DNA of 64,000 nt from Clavibacter phaseoli (GCF_021922925.1 NZ_CP040786.1:2976001-3040000); one strand, 5' to 3'; counted from the stretch's first letter, positions 50,914 to 59,863 are shown. The notes: a model not told the origin generated them from the letters alone. Numbers and translations: made by a program.

Positions 50914-51897
50914 TCAGCCCTTCCGGCCCTGCGTCGCGATGCCCTCCACGAAGTAGCGCTGCCCGAACGCGAAGAGCACGAGCATCGGCAGGGTGACGAG
51001 GAGCGCCGCGACCATCACGAGCTGGTAGTCGCCCTGCCCGCCGTTCGTGGGGCTGAACGCGGTCATCGCGTAGGAGAGCCCGAGCGGCACGGTGAAGCCC
51101 TCGACGCTGCCGGCGTTGAGGTAGATGAGCGACGCCTGCAGGTTGTTCCAGCTGGCCTGGAACTCGAAGATGAAGATGATGACGAACGACGGGATCGACA
51201 GCGGCAGCGCGATGCGCCGGAACATCCCGAAGTAGCTGGCGCCGTCGAGCCGCGCGGCCTCGAAGAGCTCCCGCGGCAGCCCGAGGAAGAACTGGCGCTG
51301 CAGGAAGATGTAGAAGGCCGAGCCGAACAGGTTCATGCCGAACAGCGGGATCCACGTGCCGATGAGCCCGAGGTTCTTCCAGATGAGGAACTGCGGCACC
51401 ATCGTCACGGCGCCCGGCAGCATCATCGTCGCGAGCACCAGGCCGAACAGGATCCGCCGCCCGGGGAACCGGAAGTACGCGAAGCCGAACGCCACGAGCG
51501 CGCTCGAGATCGACACGAGCGCCGCGGAGAGCAGCGCGATCGCGAGGCTGTTGCCCATCCAGCCGAGGAGCGGCAGCTGCTCCCACACCTCGACGTAGTT
51601 CTGCGGCGTGAACGTGCGCGGCCAGAGGGAGTTGTCGAAGACCTCGCCGCGCGGCTTGAGGCTCGCGGCGAGCAGCCACGCGAAGGGGTAGAGGAACAGG
51701 AGCGCGAACGCGACGAGCAGCGCTGTGACGAGGGCGCGGCCGATGCGGGAGCGGACCCGGCGGACGCGGTCGGGGTCGCGCCGCTCGGGCGACGGATCCC
51801 GTGACGGCAGCGGCGTGAGGGCGGCGGCGAGGCGCGGATCCCCGGTCGCCGCGGCCGGCGTCGCGGCGGCGCCCGGGGTGCGGTCGGTGACGGCCAT
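50914..51897 (-). CDS. Sugar ABC transporter permease (MalG-like)
   Basis: The 327-residue protein has a 65-residue cytoplasmic lead rich in Ala, Pro and Arg, six membrane helices and an EAA loop LFEAARLDGASYFGMFRRIALPLS near residue 215. With the upstream permease it would form the channel for the binding protein at 49080. Its start overlaps the stop of the other permease by one base. The gene ends 25 bases from the convergent exporter gene. Confidence 0.92.
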   Translation of the reverse strand: MAVTDRTPGAAATPAAATGDPRLAAALTPLPSRDPSPERRDPDRVRRVRSRIGRALVTALLVAFALLFLYPFAWLLAASLKPRGEVFDNSLWPRTFTPQNYVEVWEQLPLLGWMGNSLAIALLSAALVSISSALVAFGFAYFRFPGRRILFGLVLATMMLPGAVTMVPQFLIWKNLGLIGTWIPLFGMNLFGSAFYIFLQRQFFLGLPRELFEAARLDGASYFGMFRRIALPLSIPSFVIIFIFEFQASWNNLQASLIYLNAGSVEGFTVPLGLSYAMTAFSPTNGGQGDYQLVMVAALLVTLPMLVLFAFGQRYFVEGIATQGRKG

Positions 51898-52856
51898 CAG
51901 CGGTCCCCCTCGTAGTAGACGAACCGGTTGCTCAGCTTCACCTGGATCAGCGTGATGACGAGCACGATCACGAACAGCAGCCACGCCATCGCGGCCGCGA
52001 ACCCGAAGTCGAACGAGCGGAACGCCTGCTGGAACAGGTAGACGCCGTAGAACAGCGACGAGTCCGGCGACGCGTTCGTCTGGTCCCGCCAGAACAGCAG
52101 GTAGGCCTGGTCGAAGACCTGCAGCGCGGCGATCGTGAGGACGACGACGTTGAAGAAGATGGCGCCGGAGATCATCGGCACGGTGATCGCGAAGAACTGC
52201 CGCACGGGGCCGGCGCCGTCGAGGGCCGAGACCTCGTAGAGCTCGCGCGGCACGTCCTTCAGGGCGGCCAGGAAGATCACCATGGTGCCGCTCACGCCCC
52301 ACAGCGTCATGAGCACGATCGACGGCTTCACCCACGCGGGGTCGATGAGCCACTGCGGGCCGTCGATGCCGATGGCCTCGAGCCCCTCGTTGACGGCGCC
52401 CGTGTTGCCGTTGAGCAGCAGCAGGAAGACGCTCGCGGTGGCGACCGTCGGGGTCATCTTCGGCAGGTAGTAGAGGGTGCGGAAGATGCCGGCCCCGCGG
52501 CCGAGGCGGGCGAGGAGGATCGCGAGCAGGAGCGCCAGGCAGACCTCGAACGGCACGGCGAGGACGCAAAAGAAGAGCGTGTTGCCGAGGCTCAGGGCCA
52601 CGCGCGGATCCGAGAAGAGGCGCTCGTAGTTCTCGGTGCCGACCGGGGTGGCCACGTCGGTCGCGAGGTTGTAGTCGCTGAACGACACCACGAGGCTGTA
52701 GACCATCGCGCCGAGCGTGAAGACGAGGAACCCGACGATCCACGGGCTGATGAAGAGGTAGCCGGCGATCGCCTCGCGGCGGGCCATGCGGGAGCGGCGG
52801 GGACGGGGCGGCCGGTCGGCGGGGGATCTTCGCGCGGGGCGGCTCGTCGTCGTCAT
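51897..52856 (-). CDS. Sugar ABC transporter permease (MalF-like)
   Basis: The 319-residue protein has a 30-residue Arg/Pro-rich lead, six membrane segments (first at IAGYLFISPWIVGFLVFTLG) and an EAA loop LYEVSALDGAGPVRQFFAITVP near residue 208. A start at an internal ATG (MARREAI) is possible and would remove the low-complexity lead. It is the first gene of the leftward permease pair. No regulator of the LacI type is adjacent. Confidence 0.92.
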   Translation of the reverse strand: MTTTSRPARRSPADRPPRPRRSRMARREAIAGYLFISPWIVGFLVFTLGAMVYSLVVSFSDYNLATDVATPVGTENYERLFSDPRVALSLGNTLFFCVLAVPFEVCLALLLAILLARLGRGAGIFRTLYYLPKMTPTVATASVFLLLLNGNTGAVNEGLEAIGIDGPQWLIDPAWVKPSIVLMTLWGVSGTMVIFLAALKDVPRELYEVSALDGAGPVRQFFAITVPMISGAIFFNVVVLTIAALQVFDQAYLLFWRDQTNASPDSSLFYGVYLFQQAFRSFDFGFAAAMAWLLFVIVLVITLIQVKLSNRFVYYEGDR

Positions 52857-53007
52857 GGTGGTCCTCGTCGACTGGTGGATCGGAGCGTCGTCGCTCCTGC
52901 TGCCGACCCTAGACCCGCTCCTCCTCGGCGTCCGGGGCGGGTCCCGGCGGCTGTCCGGGAGGCGCCGGGACCGCGTCGGCCGGCGCCCGCGCCGGTCCCG
53001 GACGTGC

Positions 53008-53037
53008 GGACGCCCGCGCTCGGGAGCGCGGGCGTCC
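53008..53037. terminator. Hairpin terminator after the DUF3494 gene
   Basis: Perfect 13-bp stem with a 4-base loop (CGGG), 24 bases beyond the stop codon of the leftward gene. Confidence 0.85.
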
Positions 53038-53060
53038 GGTGGCGCGGTCGTGCGGTGGCG

Positions 53061-54155
53061 TCAGCGACGTCGGCGGCGGGTGCGCACGGCGATGACCGCG
53101 ACGACGCCGGCCGCGAGGGCCGCGGCGCCGAGGGCGAGCTCGATGACGAGGCGCGCGCCGTCGCCGCCCGTGCGCGGGAGGCCGGGGTGCGCGGGCGGCA
53201 CGTCGGCGGGCGGGGTGCTGCCCCCGGGGACGTCGCCGGTGGGCGTGGGCGTGGGCGTGGATCCGGCGGGCGGCGTGGGCGACGGGGCGGGCGTGGATCC
53301 CGCGGGCGAGGTGGGCGACGGCTGCGGCGTGGACGTGGGCGCCGGCGTCGGGGTGACGACGGGCGTGGTGCCGGAGCCGACGGGCGAGGTCGTGGTGCCG
53401 CAGGTGGAGGAGATGAACGCGTCGTCGTCGAGGGTGACGGATCCGTCGCGGGCGAGCACGTGGCCGTCGACCGTGGCGCCGGTGCCGACCGAGACGCTCG
53501 TGAGCGCGAGCACCGTGCCCGCGAAGCCGGATCCCGTGCCGAGCGACGCCGAGCTCGAGACCTGCCAGAACACGTTGCACGCCTGGGCGCCGTCGACGAG
53601 CGACACTCGGCTGCCCGAGCCGGTGGTGAGCGACGACGGGGCCTGGATGACGAAGACGGCCGACGGGTCGCCCTGCGCGTCGAGCGTGACGGTGCCGGTG
53701 AGGCCGAGCGGGCCGGCGGCCGTGTACACGCCGGGGGTGAGGGTGGATCCGACGAGGTCCGCGGGCACGGCGGCCGAGCTGGGGCGGCCGGCGGCGTCGT
53801 CGTACGCGGTGGTGAGGTCGGACTGCGCCTGGCCGGCCGCGGCGTCGGCCGCGTGCGTCGCGCCGCCCACGACGCCGGGCGGGAAGCCCGTGACGGACGC
53901 GGCGGGGCTGGTGCCGAGATCCGCCGAGAGGGTGGTGGGACCGGTGTTGGTGACGCCCTGGCCGGCGAGCACCGAGTACGACGCGGCGGTGCCGAGGCCC
54001 ACGGTGGCGGTTGCCGCGAAGGCGCTCGCCGGGGCGAGGAGGGCGGCGCCGAGACCGGAGGCGGCGACGGCCGCGACGGCCAGCGAGGCGACGGCGACGG
54101 CCCCTGTCCGGGTCCGACGGGATGAGGACGTGCGGGCATGGCGCGACTGGTGCAT
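53061..54155 (-). CDS. DUF3494 ice-binding-like protein with LPxTG sortase anchor
   Basis: The 364-residue protein has a signal peptide (about residues 1-48, ending ASAFA). A DUF3494 domain (about 50-245) follows, with typical strands: YSVLAGQGVTNTGPTTLSADLG, GGATHAADAAAGQAQSDL, LTPGVYTAAGPLGLTGTVTLD and NVFWQVSSSASLGTGSGFAGTVLA. A Pro/Thr/Ser-rich spacer (about 255-325) contains repeats of the SPAGSTPAPSPT kind. The C-terminus is LPRTGG, a hydrophobic helix and RTRRRRR, a complete sortase signal. DUF3494 domains bind ice in some organisms, but many family members are adhesins or have unknown roles. The wall anchor suggests a surface function. Confidence 0.92.
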   Translation of the reverse strand: MHQSRHARTSSSRRTRTGAVAVASLAVAAVAASGLGAALLAPASAFAATATVGLGTAASYSVLAGQGVTNTGPTTLSADLGTSPAASVTGFPPGVVGGATHAADAAAGQAQSDLTTAYDDAAGRPSSAAVPADLVGSTLTPGVYTAAGPLGLTGTVTLDAQGDPSAVFVIQAPSSLTTGSGSRVSLVDGAQACNVFWQVSSSASLGTGSGFAGTVLALTSVSVGTGATVDGHVLARDGSVTLDDDAFISSTCGTTTSPVGSGTTPVVTPTPAPTSTPQPSPTSPAGSTPAPSPTPPAGSTPTPTPTGDVPGGSTPPADVPPAHPGLPRTGGDGARLVIELALGAAALAAGVVAVIAVRTRRRRR

Positions 54156-54242
54156 GGGCAGCTCTCGTCGGAGGGGATGGCGGGTGGAACCGCGACCGTA
54201 TCGACGGGCCGTCACGCCGCGTGCGCCGAGTGCACAGGCGGT

Positions 54243-54248
54243 TACGGT
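54243..54248 (+). promoter_or_regulatory. Probable -10 box (TACGGT) for a leaderless transcript
   Basis: The box ends 6 bases before the GTG at 54255. Confidence 0.5.
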
Positions 54249-54254
54249 GTGGGG

Positions 54255-54677
54255 GTGACCCTCCTCGCCGACGAGATCCCCGGCCGCGACGAGCTGCTCG
54301 ACCTCTACGGATCCGTCGGCTGGACCGTCTACACGCGCGACCCCGAGCGGCTGGAGCGGGCGCTCGCCGGATCCGCCCTCGTCGCCACCGCGCGCGACGC
54401 CGGAGGCCTGCTCGTCGGCCTGGTGCGCACCGTGGGCGACGGGACCTCCATCTGCTACGTCCAGGACCTCCTCGTGCGCCCCGACCGGCAGCGCGCCGGG
54501 ATCGGCCGCGCCCTCCTCGAGCACGTGCGCGCGAGCCAGCCCGCGGGCGTCCTCCTCGTGCTCACGACCGACGCGGGCGGCACCGAGGACGGCGACCGCT
54601 CGCACCCCTTCTACCGATCGCTCGGCTTCGCTCCGCACGGCGAGGAGGGGCTGGCGGCGTTCTCGCTGCGGGTGTGA
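54255..54677 (+). CDS. GNAT-family N-acetyltransferase
   Basis: The 140-residue protein has the GNAT core: SVGWTVYTRDPERLERAL near residue 20, VGLVRTVGDGTSICYVQDLLVRPDRQRAGIGRALLEHV (motif A with the acetyl-CoA loop RQRAGIG) and a C-terminal FYRSLGF. This subgroup acts on unknown small molecules. The GTG start is supported by the leaderless-type TACGGT box. It is convergent with the membrane protein gene at 54696. Confidence 0.87.
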   Translation: MTLLADEIPGRDELLDLYGSVGWTVYTRDPERLERALAGSALVATARDAGGLLVGLVRTVGDGTSICYVQDLLVRPDRQRAGIGRALLEHVRASQPAGVLLVLTTDAGGTEDGDRSHPFYRSLGFAPHGEEGLAAFSLRV

Positions 54678-54695
54678 GGGACGGGATCCCCGCGC

Positions 54696-55334
54696 TCAGC
54701 GGAGCTGGGCGCGGGCGCGCTGCGGGTCCTCGATGAGCCGGATCGTGTCCGGGATGTCGAGTCGCCCCGGGAAGTTGAGGTGCGTGAAGCGGCCGTCCGG
54801 GTCGTAGGAGGCGGTGGGGGTCGTGATCCGCGAGCCGCGGACGGCGGCGATCAGCGCCTCGGCGCGCTCGGGCGTGATGGTCGTGGTGGAGCCGATCGCG
54901 AGCACGACGCGGAAGCGCCCGCCGCCCGCGAGGTCGAGGCGGAGGGTCACGGGGTCGCGGCGGGGCCGCTTGCGCGGCTTGTCGTAGCGTGACGGAGGCG
55001 TGTCGACCGCCAGCTCCGCGAGCGCTCCGACCAGGTCGGTGGACGGGCGCTCCTTCCCGCGCACGCGGATCAGGCCGCGCGACGCGTCGACGTCGAGAGC
55101 GGGCGTGAGCAGCGTGACGACGAGGAGGACGAGCGCCGCGGCGGCGGCGATGCCGACCAGGAGCGTGGTGACGACCGTGATCCACCCGCCGCCGATGCGC
55201 TCCTCGATGCGCTCGCCGAGGGTGCCGAGGGGATTCGACCCCACGTAGACGACGAAGAAGAACCAGACGCCGCCGATCAGCAGCCGCTGCCGGTACGTGG
55301 GCGCCGGGATCCGCACCCATCCGTCGTCGGACAC
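54696..55334 (-). CDS. Membrane protein of unknown function (paralogue A)
   Basis: The 212-residue protein starts with GWVRIPAPTYRQRLLIGG, has two membrane helices (about residues 20-38 and 52-80), and then a soluble PH-like domain with LIRVRGKER, SRITTPTASYDPDGRFTHLNFPG and IRLIEDPQ. The next gene shares this layout and several of these strings (GAWVRIPSPSTRQRWLL, LRIGRKERG, SRIAPPRSKDDPHGRFAHVEFPG). The two genes are a tandem duplication. Function unknown. Confidence 0.75.
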   Translation of the reverse strand: MSDDGWVRIPAPTYRQRLLIGGVWFFFVVYVGSNPLGTLGERIEERIGGGWITVVTTLLVGIAAAAALVLLVVTLLTPALDVDASRGLIRVRGKERPSTDLVGALAELAVDTPPSRYDKPRKRPRRDPVTLRLDLAGGGRFRVVLAIGSTTTITPERAEALIAAVRGSRITTPTASYDPDGRFTHLNFPGRLDIPDTIRLIEDPQRARAQLR

Positions 55335-55337
55335 CCG

Positions 55338-56297
55338 TCAGCTCCCGTCGGCGGGGCGGGCGGGCTCGGCTGCCTCGGCGGATCCGTCGCGCTCGGCCTC
55401 CGCGCGGGCCGCGTCGGCGGCGGCGCGCTGCTCGGCCGCGCGGCCGGCGTCGCGGCGGGTGACGACGATCGTGCCGATGCCGACGGCGAGGAAGACGACG
55501 GCGAGCGCGACCACGGGGATCTCCGTGCGCCCGAACACGGCCGCCGGGTTCCGCGCCGCGACCACCGCGAAGAAGGCGCCTGCGGCCGTCGCGATGCCGG
55601 CGAGGACGTACTGTCCGCGCATCGAGACGGGATCCCGGCTCGGCGCGCCCGCGGGACGCACGTTGCGCGCGCCCGAGCCCTGCCCGCGCTGGCCCCGGGC
55701 GGCGGTCGGCTCGGCGGTCCCGCTGCCGTCGACGAGCGCCGCGGCGTCCTCGCGCGTCAGGTGCCCGGGGAACTCGACGTGCGCGAACCGGCCGTGCGGG
55801 TCGTCCTTCGAGCGGGGCGGCGCGATGCGGGATCCGGCGACGAGGGCCAGGAGCGCGTCGCGCTGCGCGGCGTCGACCCGCACCCCCTCGCGCGTGGAGA
55901 CGACGACGCTGCAGCTCTCGCCGCCGGTCGTCGTGAGGCGGAGGATCAGGGTGTCGTCGCCCGGGCCGCCGGTCAGCTCGATGCGCGCGCCGGTCACCTC
56001 GGCGAAGCCCCGCTCCTTGCGGCCGATGCGGAGGACCTGGCGCGCGACGTCGATCGCGGGAGGCTGCGTGCGCTCGGCGACGATCAGGTACGCGATGCCG
56101 ACGACGGCGACGACGAGGAGGATCGGCAGGCCCATCGCGATGACCGGCGACGTGCCGACGGCCCGCTCGACGAGGCGGGTCACGGCGCCGACGGGCGACC
56201 AGAGCAGGATCCCGGCGAGGGCGAGCGACGCCGCGGTGAGGAGCCAGCGCTGCCGCGTGCTCGGGGACGGGATGCGCACCCACGCGCCGCTGGCCAT
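55338..56297 (-). CDS. Membrane protein of unknown function (paralogue B)
   Basis: The 319-residue protein has the same N-terminal design as the gene at 54696 (WVRIPSPSTRQRW, two helices, a soluble domain ending GRFAHVEFPGHL). It then carries an additional C-terminal part with two more helices (about residues 228-247 and 255-275) and a charged Ala/Glu tail. It ends 3 bases before paralogue A. The second half is absent from paralogue A, so it was either fused here or lost there. Confidence 0.75.
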   Translation of the reverse strand: MASGAWVRIPSPSTRQRWLLTAASLALAGILLWSPVGAVTRLVERAVGTSPVIAMGLPILLVVAVVGIAYLIVAERTQPPAIDVARQVLRIGRKERGFAEVTGARIELTGGPGDDTLILRLTTTGGESCSVVVSTREGVRVDAAQRDALLALVAGSRIAPPRSKDDPHGRFAHVEFPGHLTREDAAALVDGSGTAEPTAARGQRGQGSGARNVRPAGAPSRDPVSMRGQYVLAGIATAAGAFFAVVAARNPAAVFGRTEIPVVALAVVFLAVGIGTIVVTRRDAGRAAEQRAAADAARAEAERDGSAEAAEPARPADGS

Positions 56298-56460
56298 GCT
56301 CCGACCCTACGGGCGCGGATCCGCCGCGACGGCCCGGCCCACGCCCGTCCTCGCCCCCAGAACGAGGCGCGCACCGCGGATGCCGGCCCGCCGCACAGCG
56401 CAAGCGCGCCCGCCCCGCCCGCCCCGCGCCGGCCCGCCCCCGCTCCGGTTGGATGGACCC

Positions 56461-57090
56461 ATGCAGACACCCTCGGCGACGCCCGCGCGCCTGCTCCTCA
56501 CCCGGCACGCGCAGACGCCCTGGAACCGGGAGTACCGCTACAACTCGCGCACCGACGTCGACGTCGGCGACGACGCCGCGGAGCAGCTCGCTCCCCTCGC
56601 GGCGCGGCTCCGCGGGGAGGGCGTGGAGCGGATCCTCGTGAGCACGCTCGCGCGCGCTCGCAGCACGGTGCGGATCCTGCAGGAGCAGGGCGTCGCGCCG
56701 GGCGTCGCGCCCGAGCCGCGGCCCGAGCTGGTGGAGCTCGACTTCGGCGGCTTCGAGGGGATCACGCGCGACGAGCTGCGCGGACCCGTGCACGGCGCGG
56801 CGTTCGCGGCCTGGCTCACGGGCGAGGACGGCGAGCCGGCGGCGCCCGGCGGCGGCGAGACGTGGGCGGCGGCGGCCGTGCGGGCGCGCGCGGTCCTCGA
56901 CGACGTGGCGGCGGATCCGCGCACCACGCTCGTGGTCGCGCACGGCTACCTGCTGCGCGTGCTCTACCTCACGGCTCTCGGCCGGTCGCCCGCGCTCACG
57001 CGCTCGCTGGTGTGGGCGAACGGACAGCTCATCGAGCTGGAGCGCGACGGATCCGGGTGGCGCGAGAGCGGCGCGGCAGCGGCCGGCTAG
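56461..57090 (+). CDS. Histidine phosphatase (phosphoglycerate mutase-like)
   Basis: The 209-residue protein has the branch 1 pattern: LLTRHAQTPWN near residue 12 (RHA instead of the usual RHG), EYRYNSRTDV, LVELDFGGFEGITRDEL near residue 100, the Glu-containing PGGGETWAAAA and the second catalytic His in LVVAHGYLLRVLY near residue 160. Conservation of both His residues implies activity. It is probably a cytoplasmic phosphatase of small phosphorylated metabolites such as those handled by PhoE or CobC. It overlaps the convergent gene at 57087 by a few bases. Confidence 0.9.
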   Translation: MQTPSATPARLLLTRHAQTPWNREYRYNSRTDVDVGDDAAEQLAPLAARLRGEGVERILVSTLARARSTVRILQEQGVAPGVAPEPRPELVELDFGGFEGITRDELRGPVHGAAFAAWLTGEDGEPAAPGGGETWAAAAVRARAVLDDVAADPRTTLVVAHGYLLRVLYLTALGRSPALTRSLVWANGQLIELERDGSGWRESGAAAAG

Positions 57091-57455
57091 GCGTCCGGGC
57101 CCGCGGGATCCGCGCAGTCCGCCGGGTAGCGGAGCTCGAACACGACCTCGTCGATCACGCCCGTCCAGACCATGTCGTCGCCGCGGCGCGTGAGCGGGCC
57201 GTCGGTGAGGTCGATGGCGTCGGCGAGGCCGAGCCCGGCGATCCACGACTCGATCACCTCGCGCCGCACCTCGGGCGCGTACGCGTCGGCGTCGCCCGAG
57301 AAGTGCACGCCCTCCCACGGTCCGCCGAGCTGCCACGCGAGCGGCGGCAGCCCGCGGATCGCGCCCTCGGCGTTCCAGGCCAGGCCGATGGAGGTCTCGA
57401 TCGCGAGCCGCGTGATGCGGCGCTCGGTCGGGAGGTGCTCGGGTGCGGTCGACAC
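57087..57455 (-). CDS. Conserved protein of unknown function
   Basis: The 122-residue product has no membrane segment. Strings such as TRLAIETSIGLAWNAEGAIRGLPPLAW, YAPEVRREVIESWIAGLGLADAIDL and ELRYPADCADP are well-formed protein. I recognise no family. The GTG at 57455 has GAGGAG at 6 bases, which fixes the start. It overlaps the end of the phosphatase gene by four bases on the opposite strand. Confidence 0.65.
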   Translation of the reverse strand: MSTAPEHLPTERRITRLAIETSIGLAWNAEGAIRGLPPLAWQLGGPWEGVHFSGDADAYAPEVRREVIESWIAGLGLADAIDLTDGPLTRRGDDMVWTGVIDEVVFELRYPADCADPAGPDA

Positions 57456-57720
57456 GGTGTCTCCTCGTGCGGCCGGTGCGGCCGTGGTCGTGCGTGGGGT
57501 CAGCCGCACCGTAACGGGGCCGAGGCTGCCCCGCCAGTCGGGTGCGCCGCGCGGACATGCGACGGGACGCCGGGACGATCGTATTTCCTCGACCGATGGA
57601 TGAGAGGATGAGCGCGGCGGAGGCAGGGGATCCGGGCGGGGATCCGCGCGGGACCGGCACCGCCCGCCTGTCGCATCGGGGGATGACGACGCCGGCGCCG
57701 GGATCACACGAGGGGGACGC

Positions 57721-58059
57721 ATGGCGCTCACGACCGCCACCGCACGACGCGAGGACGACGTCACCGTCGTCACGGCCACGGGACTGCTCAACATGGCGGC
57801 GGCGCCCGAGCTCCGGCAGGCGATCCACGACGCGCTGGATCCCGCGCCCCGGCGGATCCTCGTCGACCTCGCCGCCGTCGAGTTCATCGACTCCTCCGGC
57901 CTCGGCGCCCTCATCGCCGGCCTCCGCGCGGCGCGCGACGGCGGCGGCGACCTCCGCATCTCGGCACCCGGCCCGCAGGTCGCCATGGTGCTGCAGCTCT
58001 CCAACCTCGACCGGGTGCTGATCTCCACCCCCACGGCCGAGGCGGCCTACCGTGACTGA
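57721..58059 (+). CDS. STAS-domain anti-sigma-factor antagonist
   Basis: The 112-residue STAS protein resembles SpoIIAA/RsbV. The phosphorylatable Ser lies in VEFIDSSGLGALI near residue 60. When dephosphorylated it should bind the anti-sigma kinase encoded next. The ATG is preceded by GAGGGGGACGC. The stop overlaps the following GTG by several bases. No sigma factor gene is in view, so the target sigma factor is encoded elsewhere. The 265-bp gap to the left (57456-57720) carries no gene. Confidence 0.9.
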   Translation: MALTTATARREDDVTVVTATGLLNMAAAPELRQAIHDALDPAPRRILVDLAAVEFIDSSGLGALIAGLRAARDGGGDLRISAPGPQVAMVLQLSNLDRVLISTPTAEAAYRD

Positions 58060-58474
58060 GACCACCCGCAGCCTCACCCTCCAGTCCCCGCCCGACGACG
58101 TCGACGCGGTCCACGAGCTCGTCGCCGGCCTCTGGGACGACCGCCCCGACGTGGGCGACCTCGACCGCATGGCCTTCGAGACCGCGCTCGTCGAGCTCGC
58201 GTCCAACGTGATCGAGCACGCCGACCACGGCCAGGGCGTCACGTGCGTCGTGAGCGTCACGGTCGACGAGGGCGTGATGAGCGCGCGGCTGAGCGACGGA
58301 TCCGAGCCCGGCGACTTCCGCCTCGCCCCCCGCGAGATGCCCGGCGTCGACGCGGAGTCCGGCCGCGGCCTCGCGATGGTGCAGATGCTCTGCGACGAGC
58401 TGACCTACGAGCGGGTCGGCGGCGAGAACGTGTGGAGCGTGCGCCGGACCCGGATCGAGCCCGAGGCGTCCTGA
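58052..58474 (+). CDS. RsbW/SpoIIAB-like anti-sigma kinase
   Basis: The 140-residue HATPase_c protein has the N-box ETALVELASNVIEHAD near residue 50, a G1-like LSDGSEPGDF near residue 88 and the G2 box ESGRGLAMVQMLCDEL near residue 108. It would hold a sigma factor inactive, or phosphorylate the STAS protein with which it overlaps. The last bases overlap the ATG of the phosphatase gene (TGATG). This is the classic partner-switch order. Confidence 0.9.
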   Translation: MTETTRSLTLQSPPDDVDAVHELVAGLWDDRPDVGDLDRMAFETALVELASNVIEHADHGQGVTCVVSVTVDEGVMSARLSDGSEPGDFRLAPREMPGVDAESGRGLAMVQMLCDELTYERVGGENVWSVRRTRIEPEAS

Positions 58475-59802
58475 TGGCCTCGCCCGCGCGCGCGCCACGT
58501 CTGGCCGCGCTCTCGCTGCCCGGATGGGCGGACCGCCTGGCCTGGATCCCCGAGTCCGCCGCCCGGACCGGATCCGCCGGCACGTCGGGCCCCACCCCGG
58601 TGCTCAAGCAGCTGCCGATGCTGGTGCTGTTCATCCTCGCGGTGGTCACCAGCTCCGTGGTGCCGACGCTCGGCGTGACGGCGCCGCGGTCGCTCCTCAT
58701 CGCCTGCGGGATCCTCGCGGTCGCCACCCTCCTCGCCGTCCTGGTGACCGCGCGCCCCCGGCTCGCCCGCTTCGCCGACCTCGTGCCCGCGCTCGACTTC
58801 CTGGCCGTCGGCATGCTGCGCATCGCGACGGGCGAGAACGCCTCCATCTACGGGTCGCTCGTGATCCTCCCGGTCGTCTGGTTCAGCCTCAACCCGGGCC
58901 GCTGGAACGTGCTCGTCGCCTTCGTCGGCGTCTACGTGTCGCTCGGCCTGCCGCTCCTCCTGCGGCTCGGGCAGCAGAACGCCAACGAGCTGTGGCGCGG
59001 GTTCTTCAGCGCGCTGGCCTTCGCGGTCGCGGCGTTCGTCGTCAACGAGCTGTCCCGGCGCACGCGCCTCAGCCTCGAGGAGTCGCGCCACCGGGAGCGG
59101 CTGAGCGAGGAGGAGCTGACCCGCGCGTCCGTCGTGCAGCAGGCGCTCCTGCCGAAGACGACCGTGCCGCTCCCCGGGTACCAGGTCGCGGGCGCCTGCC
59201 TGCCGTCGAAGGCCGTGGGCGGCGACTTCTTCGACTGGTACCCGGTGAACGAGGGGCTGGCGTTCACCCTCGGGGACGTGATGGGCAAGGGCGTCGGCGC
59301 GGGGATCATCGCGGCCACGGCCCGCGCGGTCGTGCGCAGCGCCAAGAACGTGCCGGATCCGGTCGCCGCCATCGAGCGCACCGCCGACTGCTTCACCGCG
59401 GAGATGAGCGCGGCCGCCTCCTTCGCCACCGTGTTCCACGCGCGCGTGCGCGCCGAGGACCACACCGTCCTCTACGCCGACGCGGGCCACGGGCTCTCGG
59501 CGCTGGTGCGCGCGGACGGCACCCACGAGCGGCTGGAGTCCACGGACCTCCCCGTCGGCGTGCCCGGCGCCGCCGGCTGGCGGACGCACGAGGTCCGGCT
59601 CGGCCCCGGCGACCTCATCGTCACCTTCAGCGACGGCGTGCTCGACCTCTTCGACGGGACGCTCCGCGCGGTCGACCGGGTCGCGGAGCTCGCGCGGGGG
59701 TCGGCGTCGGCCGACGACCTGGTCCGGCGGATCACCGCGCTCGCCGCCGCGCAGGCGAACCCCGACGACGTGACCGTGGTGGTGCTGCGCCGCGAGGCGT
59801 GA
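58474..59802 (+). CDS. Membrane-bound SpoIIE/PP2C-type serine phosphatase
   Basis: The 442-residue protein has an N-terminal region with about five membrane helices (about residues 45-190), a coiled stretch with RERLSEEELTRASVVQQALLP (about 205-225), and a SpoIIE phosphatase domain (about 235-442). Metal-binding motifs are AVGGDFFDW, DVMGKGVGAGI, YADAGHG, TFSDGVLDLFDG and PDDVTVVVL. It would dephosphorylate the STAS protein, driven by a membrane signal. The overlap with the kinase gene makes it the third gene of the partner-switch operon. Confidence 0.93.
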   Translation: MASPARAPRLAALSLPGWADRLAWIPESAARTGSAGTSGPTPVLKQLPMLVLFILAVVTSSVVPTLGVTAPRSLLIACGILAVATLLAVLVTARPRLARFADLVPALDFLAVGMLRIATGENASIYGSLVILPVVWFSLNPGRWNVLVAFVGVYVSLGLPLLLRLGQQNANELWRGFFSALAFAVAAFVVNELSRRTRLSLEESRHRERLSEEELTRASVVQQALLPKTTVPLPGYQVAGACLPSKAVGGDFFDWYPVNEGLAFTLGDVMGKGVGAGIIAATARAVVRSAKNVPDPVAAIERTADCFTAEMSAAASFATVFHARVRAEDHTVLYADAGHGLSALVRADGTHERLESTDLPVGVPGAAGWRTHEVRLGPGDLIVTFSDGVLDLFDGTLRAVDRVAELARGSASADDLVRRITALAAAQANPDDVTVVVLRREA

Positions 59803-59857
59803 GCGCGTCCGGGGGCGGGGCCCTCCCGATCCGCGGACCGCTCCGAAGACCACCGCA

Positions 59858-59863
59858 TACACT
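59858..59863 (+). promoter_or_regulatory. Possible -10 box (TACACT)
   Basis: The string TACACTCGA is the same as that in front of tRNA-Ser at 41715. It lies 88 bases before the next start and may give the second phosphatase its own promoter. Confidence 0.35.
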
